Shown here: positions 1 through 5,101 of the stretch, piece by piece | How the letters are laid out: every line of letters starts with the position of its first letter | Position numbering within the stretch: the first letter of the stretch is position 1 | Assembly: GCA_030424825.1 (NCBI GenBank) | Contig: JAUHWE010000402.1 | Coordinates: 1-5,101 of the forward strand | Length of the DNA: 5,101 nt | Source: Verrucomicrobiia bacterium | GTDB lineage: Bacteria > Verrucomicrobiota > Verrucomicrobiia > Opitutales > Opitutaceae | Direction of reading: 5' to 3' | Program-made: the position numbers and the translations under genes | The notes under the pieces: model-generated | What the model was told of the DNA's origin: nothing | Database searches by the model: none | What the model saw: only the letters and a program-made list of their open reading frames with translations

Positions 1-622
1 TGAGAAACTGTTTACCAGCGCTGGCGGCATCGAATGCTTCATCATAGGCCTCTGGGTTCAGGTGCTTGGACGGTTTGAGTTCGTCCACTCGAATCAGAAA
101 ATTGTCGTACATTTCCTGGGTCGCGAGTTTTGACTCAACCAAATTCGAAAAGTCCTCAATCTGCGCGTTCACACTTTTAAACGTGTCGAATGCCCGATCA
201 AACGCTTTTCGTTTCATCAGATCTTCCGCCTGGAGGAACTCGCGTTCAACCGCTACGAGCTTTGTCGTGAGAACCGGGTGGTTGACCCGCATCTGACGGA
301 TTTTTTCCAACCCGCTTTTGGCAGTCTCGAGTTCGAGGTCCGCCTTGGACCGGCTGGCGAACGCCTCTTGGAATGTGCGCTCGGGAACCGTCTCGTCGGT
401 GATCCCGAGTCGATCCGTCAATGCCTTGGCGTCCTTGTCCGGATTTTCCCATAGGGCGACAACACACACCAGGAGGACAACGACTACGGCGGCTGACACG
501 CTTATCGCTATCAACTTGCGTTTCGAGGAACGCGCTCTTTCGGCGGCTTCCTCATCCTCGGGGTTCCAGTGGATAACTCTGTGCTTCCGAGGGTTTTGAT
601 GGCTCTCTTCCATATCCGGCAT
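1..622 (-). CDS. Single-pass membrane protein with helical (coiled-coil-like) domain, 3' end outside window
   Basis: The minus-strand frame opens with ATG at 622-620 and stays open for 207 codons to the left edge, so the C-terminus is missing. An in-frame TAA lies three codons upstream and AGGAG lies 12 nt before the ATG. This fixes the start at Met1; Met4 is the only near alternative. The protein has a charged cytoplasmic N-terminus (residues 1-36, ending RSSKRK) and one hydrophobic segment (about 37-58, ending in VVALW). By the positive-inside rule a periplasmic part follows. Residues 80-200 are rich in Glu, Lys, Leu, Ala and Gln with heptad-like spacing and few Gly or Pro, so a helical-bundle, TPR-like or coiled-coil domain is likely. 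I recognise no family and no catalytic motif. It is divergent from the M48 protease gene, with a 399-nt gap. The reading frame is well supported; the function is unknown. Confidence 0.8.
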   Translation of the reverse strand, partial: MPDMEESHQNPRKHRVIHWNPEDEEAAERARSSKRKLIAISVSAAVVVVLLVCVVALWENPDKDAKALTDRLGITDETVPERTFQEAFASRSKADLELETAKSGLEKIRQMRVNHPVLTTKLVAVEREFLQAEDLMKRKAFDRAFDTFKSVNAQIEDFSNLVESKLATQEMYDNFLIRVDELKPSKHLNPEAYDEAFDAASAGKQFL

Positions 623-673
623 ACTATTTTACGTCTCCTTTTACTAAACTAATGATCGGCTGATATAGAGTTT

Positions 674-702
674 AGTCTACCTCAAGGATAGGCTATGTTC
701 AA
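674..702 (-). promoter_or_regulatory. Candidate sigma70-type promoter for the leftward membrane-protein gene
   Basis: Read on the minus strand, TTGAAC (702-697) is followed after exactly 17 nt by TAGACT (679-674). Each hexamer matches 4 of 6 consensus positions. The -10 box lies about 50 nt upstream of the ATG at 622. This is a pattern match only and such matches are common by chance. Confidence 0.3.
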
Positions 703-933
703 ATATTGCAGCTGGAAAGGCTTATTTGCAAAGCTTACCTGCGTAAAGTTACGATTTTCGGGGGTGTTTGGATTCATCTATTTTTACACTGAAGTCACGG
801 GGAGACAGACTTTTATCAGCCAGGCTTAACTCGTATAAATTATCGGCCCATTTCTCAGGCGACGAAAACCGGGGGGATTGACCGATCAATAAACCTTTAG
901 ACCCTGACTGGTAAGTTCGGATCCCTATTGCTA

Positions 934-962
934 TTGACGGGTCGAAGCGTAAATTAGTTAAT
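934..962 (+). promoter_or_regulatory. Candidate sigma70-type promoter for the M48 protease gene
   Basis: TTGACG (934-939) matches 5 of 6 bases of the -35 consensus. After a 17-nt spacer GTTAAT (957-962) matches 4 of 6 bases of the -10 consensus. This places transcription start roughly 50 nt upstream of the ATG at 1022, a sensible leader length. It is the best-scoring pair I could find by eye in the gap. Confidence 0.4.
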
Positions 963-1021
963 CCGAAAGCCCGCTTTGTCCGTACTAGTAGGCACCACTG
1001 AAACAATCTAAGGACTCGAAT

Positions 1022-1795
1022 ATGAAACTGCGAATGTTAGCGATTGCGTCGCTTCTAGCGATAACCTTTTCAAGTTGCAGCACGGTTCCGGTAACAGGGC
1101 GCCGTCAAATCAACCTGATGTCGGACACAGAGGTAGTGAAAATGACTAAGGTCGCGTTTGAGCAAATGAAAGCGCAGTATCCAAAGTCGAACGATCCCCG
1201 CATGAACGACTGGCTGTTGAATGTGTCCGAGAGAATATCGCAGCAGGTATTCTGGGATATGCCCCTGGCGGAGTGGGAGTTCGTCGTCTTTGACGTGCCG
1301 GGCCAGATCAACGCCTTCGCAATGCCAGGCGGCAAAGTCGGAGTATTTTCCGGACTTTTCGATATGGTTCAATCCGAGGACGAACTGGCATCGGTCATTG
1401 CCCATGAAATCGCCCACGTGACCGCGCGCCACACCCACGAACGAATGTCTCAGGCGGGAATTATGAAAGCCGGTTCAGGGGTATCGTCAATTTTCACAGG
1501 AGGACTGAGCGGACTTGTGTTAGACCCTTCCTTGACCGGGCAACTGGCCGCATGGGACCGGGCAAAGGAATCCGAAGCAGACCAAATCGGAATAATGTAC
1601 ATGGCACGCGCGGGGTATAATCCCAATGCGGCGATCAGGGTTATGGAAAAAATGGCTGAGATGGATCCGGGCGGTGGCGGAAGTACGCCTTGGAATTCAA
1701 CGCACCCATCCTCTCAGGAGCGGCTGGATGCGCTCCACTCTTATTTGGCGGAAGCGATGGAAGCCTACGAGAAGGCGAAGGAAATGCAGTTTTAG
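1022..1795 (+). CDS. M48 family zinc metalloprotease, predicted lipoprotein
   Basis: The 257-aa product is a complete M48 (Ste24/HtpX-like) peptidase of the compact periplasmic type exemplified by E. coli LoiP and YcaL, which are about 250 aa. The N-terminus is a lipoprotein signal: a positive start, a hydrophobic stretch, then FSSC with Cys19 as the lipidated residue. This lipobox is loose, with Phe at -3. After it comes TVPVTGRRQ, typical of the family. The zinc site is visible: HEIAH (128-132) supplies two His ligands and the catalytic Glu129, and ESEAD (183-187) supplies the third ligand, Glu183. NAFAMPGG (97-104), GYNP (198-201) and THPSSQERL (227-235) are further conserved blocks. It has no multi-spanning membrane part, so it is not HtpX. 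AAGGA lies 7 nt before the ATG, supporting this start. The likely role is degradation of misfolded envelope proteins; the substrate is unknown. Confidence 0.95.
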   Translation: MKLRMLAIASLLAITFSSCSTVPVTGRRQINLMSDTEVVKMTKVAFEQMKAQYPKSNDPRMNDWLLNVSERISQQVFWDMPLAEWEFVVFDVPGQINAFAMPGGKVGVFSGLFDMVQSEDELASVIAHEIAHVTARHTHERMSQAGIMKAGSGVSSIFTGGLSGLVLDPSLTGQLAAWDRAKESEADQIGIMYMARAGYNPNAAIRVMEKMAEMDPGGGGSTPWNSTHPSSQERLDALHSYLAEAMEAYEKAKEMQF

Positions 1796-2224
1796 AGCGT
1801 GGGCTTTGGGTCTTTCATCGGAGCCCCGTGTGTCCGGAGCGAACTTCTGCTGACAGGCTCAATCGTGCTTCTGCAGTCACCTACAAGAGACACTTTAAGT
1901 CTACTTTGTTATATTTCGAACGATTGTTATTAGGTAGGGCAACGCCCTCCGGGCGTGCCGCACAAGGGGATCATAAAAACGCGGCACGCCCGGAGGGCGT
2001 TGCCCTACCATTCAGCATTTAGCAAATTAGAGTTAAAGGGCTTTTCCTCCTTCGAAATGGAATTTGCGGGACTACGTATCGCTAGGGTGACGTGCGATGC
2101 ATTTGCGTAATTAGCGTTACGAAACGGCAAAATTTCTGGGCCGCGCTTTCGGCTGGATTGACAGTAGGGACTTATTGTAAACTGATTCGTTCAAAGACCG
2201 CGTCCGCGCGTTTCTAATCTACTC
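1796..2224. other. Intergenic region between M48 protease and OlsB-like genes
   Basis: This 429-nt gap holds a REP-like inverted repeat (annotated separately) 137 nt after the M48 stop codon, which splits the two same-strand genes. No U-tailed terminator is obvious after the M48 gene; GGGCT and AGCCC near 1801-1826 could form only a weak hairpin. TTGACA (2158-2163) is a perfect -35 hexamer, but the nearest -10-like sequence, TAAACT (2178-2183), is only 14 nt away, so a promoter for the next gene here is possible but not convincing. A short inverted repeat, CGTAA with TTACG (2106-2121), lies just upstream. I see no gene. Confidence 0.5.
1933..2009. repeat. REP/BIME-like perfect inverted repeat, 29-bp arms
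   Basis: The arms at 1933-1961 and 1981-2009 are exact reverse complements over 29 bp, separated by 19 nt. Each arm also folds on itself: after a GTAG foot, GGC(A)ACGCCC pairs with GGGCGTGCC around a TCC loop, giving 9 bp with one bulged A. The GTAG foot plus a short bulged hairpin is the hallmark of REP sequences, and two head-to-head copies form a BIME. These elements are moved by REP-associated tyrosine transposases (RAYT), none of which is encoded here. In place it could also stabilise the 3' end of the M48 mRNA. The geometry is read directly; the family assignment is inferred. Confidence 0.8.
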
Positions 2225-3016
2225 ATGCCGACCTTCCAAAGTGAATCTACTCGGAATTTTCGAGTTCAGGATTTTGTTCCTCCCTCTCCCACATCTGCCT
2301 ATTCGATAGGGCTTGCCCAAAACGACCGCGATGTAGAAGCCGCTCAACGATTGCGGTATCGAGTCTTCAACGTCGAACTGGGTGAAGGTTTGGAATCTTC
2401 GGAAGCCTCGGGATTGGACATCGATCAATACGACCCCGTATGTGACCATTTGCTAGTAGAAGAGACGAAGAGTGGATCAATTGTCGGAACCTACCGGCTT
2501 CAAACTGGAAGCAACGCGGCAGAGAAGCGCGGCTATTATAGTGAGCAGGAATTCGGCTTTGCCCCATTCGAGGAAATAAGAAACGAAACGATAGAACTTG
2601 GCCGAGCCTGTATCGCCCAAGATCATCGCAATATGGTGGTGCTCGGCTTGCTTTGGAAAGGGATTGCCCAGTACGCCAAAATTTATGGGTCCCGCTACTT
2701 GATCGGCTGCAGTTCCTTGACCTCAATTGATCCTTTGGTTGGAGTCGCTGCCTACAACGGGCTCATCAGGTATCAGGCGGAAGAACGCTTTCAGACATCC
2801 CCGAATGCTGGATACGAATGCGTCGGAACCAATGTTTTGGGAACAGATGTATCGGAGTCGTTTGAAGCGCCTCGCTTGATGCGGGCCTACCTTACCTTGG
2901 GAGCTCGATTGTGCGGGAGGCCAGCTCTCGACCTGGAGTTCAAGACAATCGATTTCCTGACCCTTCTGGATCTGAATAAACTCGGTCCTCGGGCAATGCA
3001 GAAGTTCTTGGGGTAA
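2225..3016 (+). CDS. OlsB-like GNAT N-acyltransferase (COG3176 type, Acetyltransf_5 domain)
   Basis: The 263-aa product matches the OlsB/"putative hemolysin" group of GNAT-fold enzymes, close to their usual length. In order: a Pro- and Ser-containing N-terminal lead (1-25); the entry motif AAQRLRYRVFNVELG (39-53); DQYDPVCDHLLV (67-78); the beta-strand segment IVGTYRL (86-92); YYSEQEF (104-110); the core ELGRACI (124-130); LLWKGIAQY (142-150); and a C-terminal LDLEFKTIDFLTLLDL block. OlsB moves a 3-hydroxyacyl group from acyl-ACP onto the alpha-amino group of ornithine; the Bacteroides relative GlsB uses glycine. The substrate cannot be read from the sequence. ATG 2225 is the first start after an in-frame TGA at 2183-2185 and has no Shine-Dalgarno site. 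The next gene downstream encodes a PlsC-like acyltransferase, the expected partner for the second acylation. Confidence 0.88.
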   Translation: MPTFQSESTRNFRVQDFVPPSPTSAYSIGLAQNDRDVEAAQRLRYRVFNVELGEGLESSEASGLDIDQYDPVCDHLLVEETKSGSIVGTYRLQTGSNAAEKRGYYSEQEFGFAPFEEIRNETIELGRACIAQDHRNMVVLGLLWKGIAQYAKIYGSRYLIGCSSLTSIDPLVGVAAYNGLIRYQAEERFQTSPNAGYECVGTNVLGTDVSESFEAPRLMRAYLTLGARLCGRPALDLEFKTIDFLTLLDLNKLGPRAMQKFLG

Positions 3017-3324
3017 CAGCGGTTTTTCCTGAATTATGGGAAGCGGAAAGTCGCAGAGGCATCCTGCCTGTTAAGAACCAAGATATTTCCCGATCAGGTA
3101 GATTAATTGTAGGGCGGGTCGGTCTACCCATCGAAGTCTTCAGCGTAGTTGGGCTGACCCGCACTTGGAAATGCAATGTCGCCTCATCGAGATCACCTAC
3201 AATGGCCAAGAATCCAGAATCAAAAGTAATGGGTTTCAGACGGGTAGTAGATTCCGATTAACTGACTCTTCCTCCAAAGAAGGGAGTCTTGTCAAATTCG
3301 CCAAGGCCGTTTTGATCGGCCCGA
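3017..3324. other. Intergenic region between the two acyltransferase genes
   Basis: The 308-nt gap contains an imperfect palindrome (listed separately) about 100 nt after the OlsB-like stop. Further on, GACTC (3264-3268) and GAGTC (3284-3288) could close a small hairpin. A 19-codon frame (3202-3261) lies in the same frame as the next gene but ends at TAA and has no ribosome site, so it is probably chance. No clear promoter or U-tailed terminator is visible, so co-transcription of the two flanking genes is possible but unproven. Confidence 0.45.
3114..3162. repeat. Imperfect intergenic palindrome, possibly a degenerate repeat element
   Basis: GCGGGTC (3114-3120) pairs with GACCCGC (3156-3162). 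Inside this, CCCA (3127-3130) pairs with TGGG (3150-3153), separated from the outer stem by an asymmetric bulge. The apical loop contains GAA and TTC that could pair again. A GTAG tetranucleotide precedes the left arm (3109-3112), as in the two perfect repeats elsewhere in this window, but the short TCC-loop hairpin is missing. It has no U-tract, so it is not a standard terminator. It may be a decayed REP-like element or a different repeat family. Confidence 0.5.
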
Positions 3325-4080
3325 GTGACTTGGATAGTAAAACGTCTCCGCCAGGCTGTTCGGCTGTTCTGCATGGGAATGGTTTTCATCTACATGGGGC
3401 TGGTTTACCTTGTCCAAGGAGGAGGGAATTGGGATCCGCATCGGCGGGCTGTGTGGCAACAGCGATTTGCGACCCGTCTTCTAAAAGTCATGGGACTTTC
3501 GGTTGATGTGCAAGGGCAGCCGGAGGAGGGGGGCTTTATTGCGGCCAACCATCAAGGCTATATGGACATCCTTGTCATGGCATCGCTGGCACCACAGGTT
3601 TTTCTGTCGCGAAAAGATGTGGGCGATTGGCCGTTCATCGGGAGGTTTGTCAAAATGGCGGGGACTCTCTTCATCGACCGAAGCCGCCGCAGTGAGGTTT
3701 CCAATCAGGAAGACGGGTTTGCCAAAGCGATTGAGAACAAGGTTGGAATGACGGTGTATCTCGAAGGAACTTCGACTGATGGTTCGAAAGTTCTACCGTT
3801 CAAGTCTTCTCTCTTGCAGCCCGTCGTGAAGAACCAATGGAAAGTTACCCCGGCATTTATTCGTTATGAGTGTGAAGGAGGGGATCCTGCGATGGATGTC
3901 TGCTGGTGGGGAGACATGACCTTTGGCAGTCATCTTTTGAAAATGATGACCTTGAAGTCTATCCAGGCCACGATTGTTTTTGGGCCGGCTCGAAGTCCAG
4001 GGGAAGACCGAAAGACCTTAGCGAAGGATTTGCACGCTGATGTGCTCGATTTGAGGGAGCGGCGGGTAAGGTCTAAGTGA
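3325..4080 (+). CDS. Lysophospholipid/1-acyl-glycerol-3-phosphate acyltransferase family protein (PlsC/OlsA-like)
   Basis: The 251-aa product carries the four blocks of the PlsC family: NHQGYMD (75-81) with the catalytic His76 and Asp81, the HX4D pair; GTLFIDR (113-119); YLEGTSTDGSKVLPFKSSL (145-163), with Leu in place of the usual Pro before EGT; and VTPAFIRY near residue 173. An N-terminal amphipathic or membrane segment (about 14-30) would hold it at the inner membrane face. The enzyme moves an acyl chain from acyl-ACP or acyl-CoA to a lyso-lipid hydroxyl. Beside an OlsB-like gene, the O-acylation of a lyso-aminolipid (OlsA role) is the natural guess, but ordinary phosphatidic acid synthesis is equally compatible with the motifs. 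The start is GTG 3325, just after an in-frame TGA at 3313-3315 and without a Shine-Dalgarno site. The first ATG (3373) would remove 16 residues of the basic N-terminus, which looks native. Confidence 0.92.
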   Translation: MTWIVKRLRQAVRLFCMGMVFIYMGLVYLVQGGGNWDPHRRAVWQQRFATRLLKVMGLSVDVQGQPEEGGFIAANHQGYMDILVMASLAPQVFLSRKDVGDWPFIGRFVKMAGTLFIDRSRRSEVSNQEDGFAKAIENKVGMTVYLEGTSTDGSKVLPFKSSLLQPVVKNQWKVTPAFIRYECEGGDPAMDVCWWGDMTFGSHLLKMMTLKSIQATIVFGPARSPGEDRKTLAKDLHADVLDLRERRVRSK

Positions 4081-4111
4081 AGCCCCAATAAGTGGATACC
4101 TTTTGTTTGGC

Positions 4112-4143
4112 AAAAAAGCCGACCCTCGATTGAGGATCGGCTT
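4112..4143 (-). terminator. Rho-independent terminator reading leftward
   Basis: On the minus strand a 12-bp stem (4143-4132 with 4127-4116, one G-U wobble) closes a 4-nt loop and runs straight into a tract of six U residues (complement of 4117-4112). On the + strand the wobble becomes a C-A mismatch and no U-tract follows, so it should act mainly on leftward transcripts. It lies about 280 nt past the DUF4340 stop and could stop read-through from that gene, or end a separate short leftward RNA. Confidence 0.75.
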
Positions 4144-4288
4144 GAGTGAAAAGATTTTGATATTCCCTTCGGGTAAATACCTCGAAACTCATGACGGGCG
4201 TAGCTGGAAAGGCGCAGACTGATGTCGCAGACCCCGACTTGCTTGCCATGAGCTTGTCGAATTCGTCGATGGCTTGGTTGCTGACATT

Positions 4289-4357
4289 GGTAGCGGGCGA
4301 TCTCCGAGCGCCCATTGCGGTACCTATCGGGTGGGCGCTCGGAGATCGCCCGCTACC
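4289..4357. repeat. REP/BIME-like perfect inverted repeat, 26-bp arms
   Basis: The arms at 4289-4314 and 4332-4357 are exact reverse complements over 26 bp with a 17-nt spacer. Within each arm a GTAG foot is followed by a short imperfect hairpin: GGGCG pairs with CGCCC, then an A-G mismatch, then TC with GA around a TCC loop. The design equals that of the repeat at 1933-2009 although the stem sequences differ, suggesting a second REP family in the same genome. It sits in a convergent gap, where such elements commonly occur and can insert without damage. Confidence 0.8.
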
Positions 4358-4365
4358 TTAAAATA

Positions 4366-4385
4366 CCTCGGGGCAAGCCCCGAGG
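4366..4385 (-). terminator. Hairpin just past the DUF4340 gene, probable terminator
   Basis: CCTCGGGG (4366-4373) and CCCCGAGG (4378-4385) form a perfect 8-bp GC-rich stem with a CAAG loop. It lies 37 nt beyond the DUF4340 stop codon. Read leftward it is followed by TATTTTAA (complement of 4365-4358), a modest U-rich tail, so it probably ends the DUF4340 transcript. Rightward it is followed by ATGATTTAATTT, so weak bidirectional action is possible. Confidence 0.6.
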
Positions 4386-4422
4386 ATGATTTAATTTGGA
4401 TTCTGTTCTAGCTCTATGGTGC

Positions 4423-5101
4423 CTATTCGGAGGGAGGCACGACGAGAGGCGCGGGCGTTTCCTCAACGGGCTCGGGCGCATCAGAGAGTAGGGCATCCAG
4501 TGAACTCGGCAAACTGGTGAACTGGTAGGAGCTCACTTCGAATCCAGACTTGTTCATGTACTCATTGACGGGATCGCTTTCATCGCTAGATGAAATGAAG
4601 AAGTAGACAGGACCTTCCGGTGTGACGACCTCTTCTTCCATTTCGGTCGTTTTCTCCCCATTCTCGTCCTCTTTTTCGACTTCCTTTTCTATCTTCACCT
4701 CAGGCTGGCGCCCGATAGTAAACTGATAGCTTTTGCCGTTGTTCAGGCGAAGGTCGAATTGGTGGCTGTTCTCACGCGCGGCGATTACGTTGGGATCGTC
4801 TTTGTCTGCGGTTGCAGTGAAGCTCAGGCCGGCGAATTTAGAAGCGATTTGCCCAATGGAACTCTGATTGAGGATCTTCTTTTCGGGAAGCGAGTCATCC
4901 GTCGTCCAGTCGGAATCTGCATTGTCGCGCGTTACTGATATTTCGTCGCCGCTTTGCAGCTTAGCCGTGATTGCGGTCACGTCGTTTGCTTCGAAGGAGA
5001 CCAGTTTCTTCTCCAACCAGGAATCCAGATTGGAGTCGATGTAGAAGGTGGTGTTTACCAGAAACGCCTTTTTCTCGCCCTTATAGCGGAGGAACTGCCT
5101 T
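4423..5101 (-). CDS. DUF4340 domain-containing protein, 5' end outside window
   Basis: The minus-strand frame is open from the right edge to TAG at 4425-4423, giving 225 residues of a protein whose N-terminus lies outside. The visible part fits DUF4340 (PF14238): the run YIDSNLDSWLEKKLVSFEA, then DVTAI, then a strand-turn segment and the sparse Trp of DSDWTTDD. DUF4340 proteins usually have an N-terminal membrane helix and sit in operons with GldF/GldG-type ABC-transporter subunits, so the partners are expected just beyond the right edge. An unusually charged stretch of Glu, Lys and Asp (visible residues about 134-157, 4630-4701) and a Pro/Glu-rich tail look like species-specific additions. 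TTG at 5016-5014 is an internal codon, not a start, because the family pattern continues upstream of it. The biochemical function of the family is unknown. Confidence 0.82.
   Translation of the reverse strand, partial: RQFLRYKGEKKAFLVNTTFYIDSNLDSWLEKKLVSFEANDVTAITAKLQSGDEISVTRDNADSDWTTDDSLPEKKILNQSSIGQIASKFAGLSFTATADKDDPNVIAARENSHQFDLRLNNGKSYQFTIGRQPEVKIEKEVEKEDENGEKTTEMEEEVVTPEGPVYFFISSSDESDPVNEYMNKSGFEVSSYQFTSLPSSLDALLSDAPEPVEETPAPLVVPPSE

Larger units (their letters stand above)
623..1021. other. Divergent intergenic region between membrane-protein gene and M48 protease gene
   Basis: This 399-nt gap separates two divergently read genes and should hold both promoters; a candidate is listed for each. 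A minus-strand frame of 85 codons (1006-749) is open here. It starts with TTG, has no Shine-Dalgarno site, overlaps the M48 promoter candidate and resembles no family I know, so I do not call it a gene. A 7-bp inverted repeat, TTCGGAT (916-922) with ATCCGAA (961-967), brackets the M48 promoter candidate; it could be an operator or chance. I see no RNA gene. Confidence 0.5.
4081..4422. other. Convergent intergenic region with stacked hairpins
   Basis: This 342-nt gap lies between the convergent PlsC-like (+) and DUF4340 (minus) genes. From left to right it holds a U-tailed hairpin read leftward, an unexplained 145-nt stretch (4144-4288), a REP-like perfect inverted repeat, and a second hairpin next to the DUF4340 stop. 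A minus-strand frame of 80 codons (4315-4073) begins inside the inverted repeat, reads through the hairpin and overlaps the end of the acyltransferase gene. It has no ribosome site and resembles no family I know, so it is not called as a gene. Confidence 0.5.

Noticed and set aside
318..599. 93-codon + frame opposite the left-edge membrane-protein gene
   Set aside because: The opposite strand has a longer continuous frame with a ribosome site, a clear transmembrane segment and natural composition; the + frame is its Ser/Arg-rich shadow.
749..1006. 85-codon minus-strand open frame in the divergent gap
   Set aside because: It starts with TTG, has no Shine-Dalgarno site, covers the M48 promoter candidate and shows no recognisable domain. 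Conservation in relatives would be needed to revive it.
1933..2009. CRISPR, tRNA or insertion-sequence ends as an explanation for the inverted repeats
   Set aside because: There are only two arms with no regular spacers, no cloverleaf, no transposase between the arms and no target duplication; the GTAG-hairpin layout fits REP/BIME better.
1690..2022. 110-codon + frame running from the M48 3' end through the inverted repeat
   Set aside because: It overlaps the M48 gene out of frame and translates the palindrome; there is no ribosome site.
3165..3506. 113-codon + frame upstream of and overlapping the PlsC-like gene
   Set aside because: Its second half is an out-of-frame reading of the well-supported PlsC-like gene and the first half spans intergenic sequence; no motif or ribosome site.
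709..4213. Shared 12-mer AGCTGGAAAGGC near 710 and near 4203
   Set aside because: About one such 12-base coincidence is expected in 5 kb, and the flanks do not match, so it is not evidence for a repeat.
4073..4315. 80-codon minus-strand open frame in the convergent gap
   Set aside because: Its ATG lies inside the perfect inverted repeat, it runs through a terminator and overlaps the end of the acyltransferase gene; no ribosome site and no known family.

Overview
The window looks like bacterial chromosome of about average GC. It carries three complete genes on the + strand, flanked by two minus-strand genes that run off the window edges. The mix is an outer-membrane-type M48 lipoprotein protease, an OlsB-like GNAT with a PlsC-like acyltransferase, and a DUF4340 protein. 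With weak or absent Shine-Dalgarno sites and GTAG-footed REP-like palindromes, this suggests a Gram-negative, possibly Verrucomicrobiota (Opitutae-like). That placement is an inference: there is no rRNA or marker gene to test it.

Layout. 1-622 (minus, 3' end cut by the window): a single-pass membrane protein with a helical domain, not recognised. 623-1021: divergent promoter region. 1022-1795 (+): M48 zinc metalloprotease lipoprotein. 1796-2224: gap holding a perfect 29-bp inverted repeat. 2225-3016 (+): OlsB-like N-acyltransferase of the GNAT fold. 3017-3324: gap with an imperfect palindrome. 3325-4080 (+): 1-acyl-glycerol-phosphate-acyltransferase (PlsC)-like protein. 4081-4422: convergent gap with two hairpins and a perfect 26-bp inverted repeat. 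4423-5101 (minus, 5' end cut): DUF4340 protein.

How the genes fit together. The OlsB-like and PlsC-like genes are neighbours on one strand. Together they match the two-step route to acylated amino-acid lipids (ornithine or glycine lipids): N-acylation of the amino acid, then O-acylation of the lyso-lipid. The M48 protease is probably an envelope quality-control enzyme with its own promoter. The DUF4340 gene probably belongs to an ABC-transporter operon lying beyond the right edge.

The most notable non-coding signal is two sequence-unrelated perfect inverted repeats with one shared design: a GTAG foot, then a short imperfect hairpin with a TCC loop, followed by an inverted second copy. This is the architecture of REP/BIME elements mobilised by REP-associated tyrosine transposases. 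I found no convincing new multi-gene defence or mobile system in this window.
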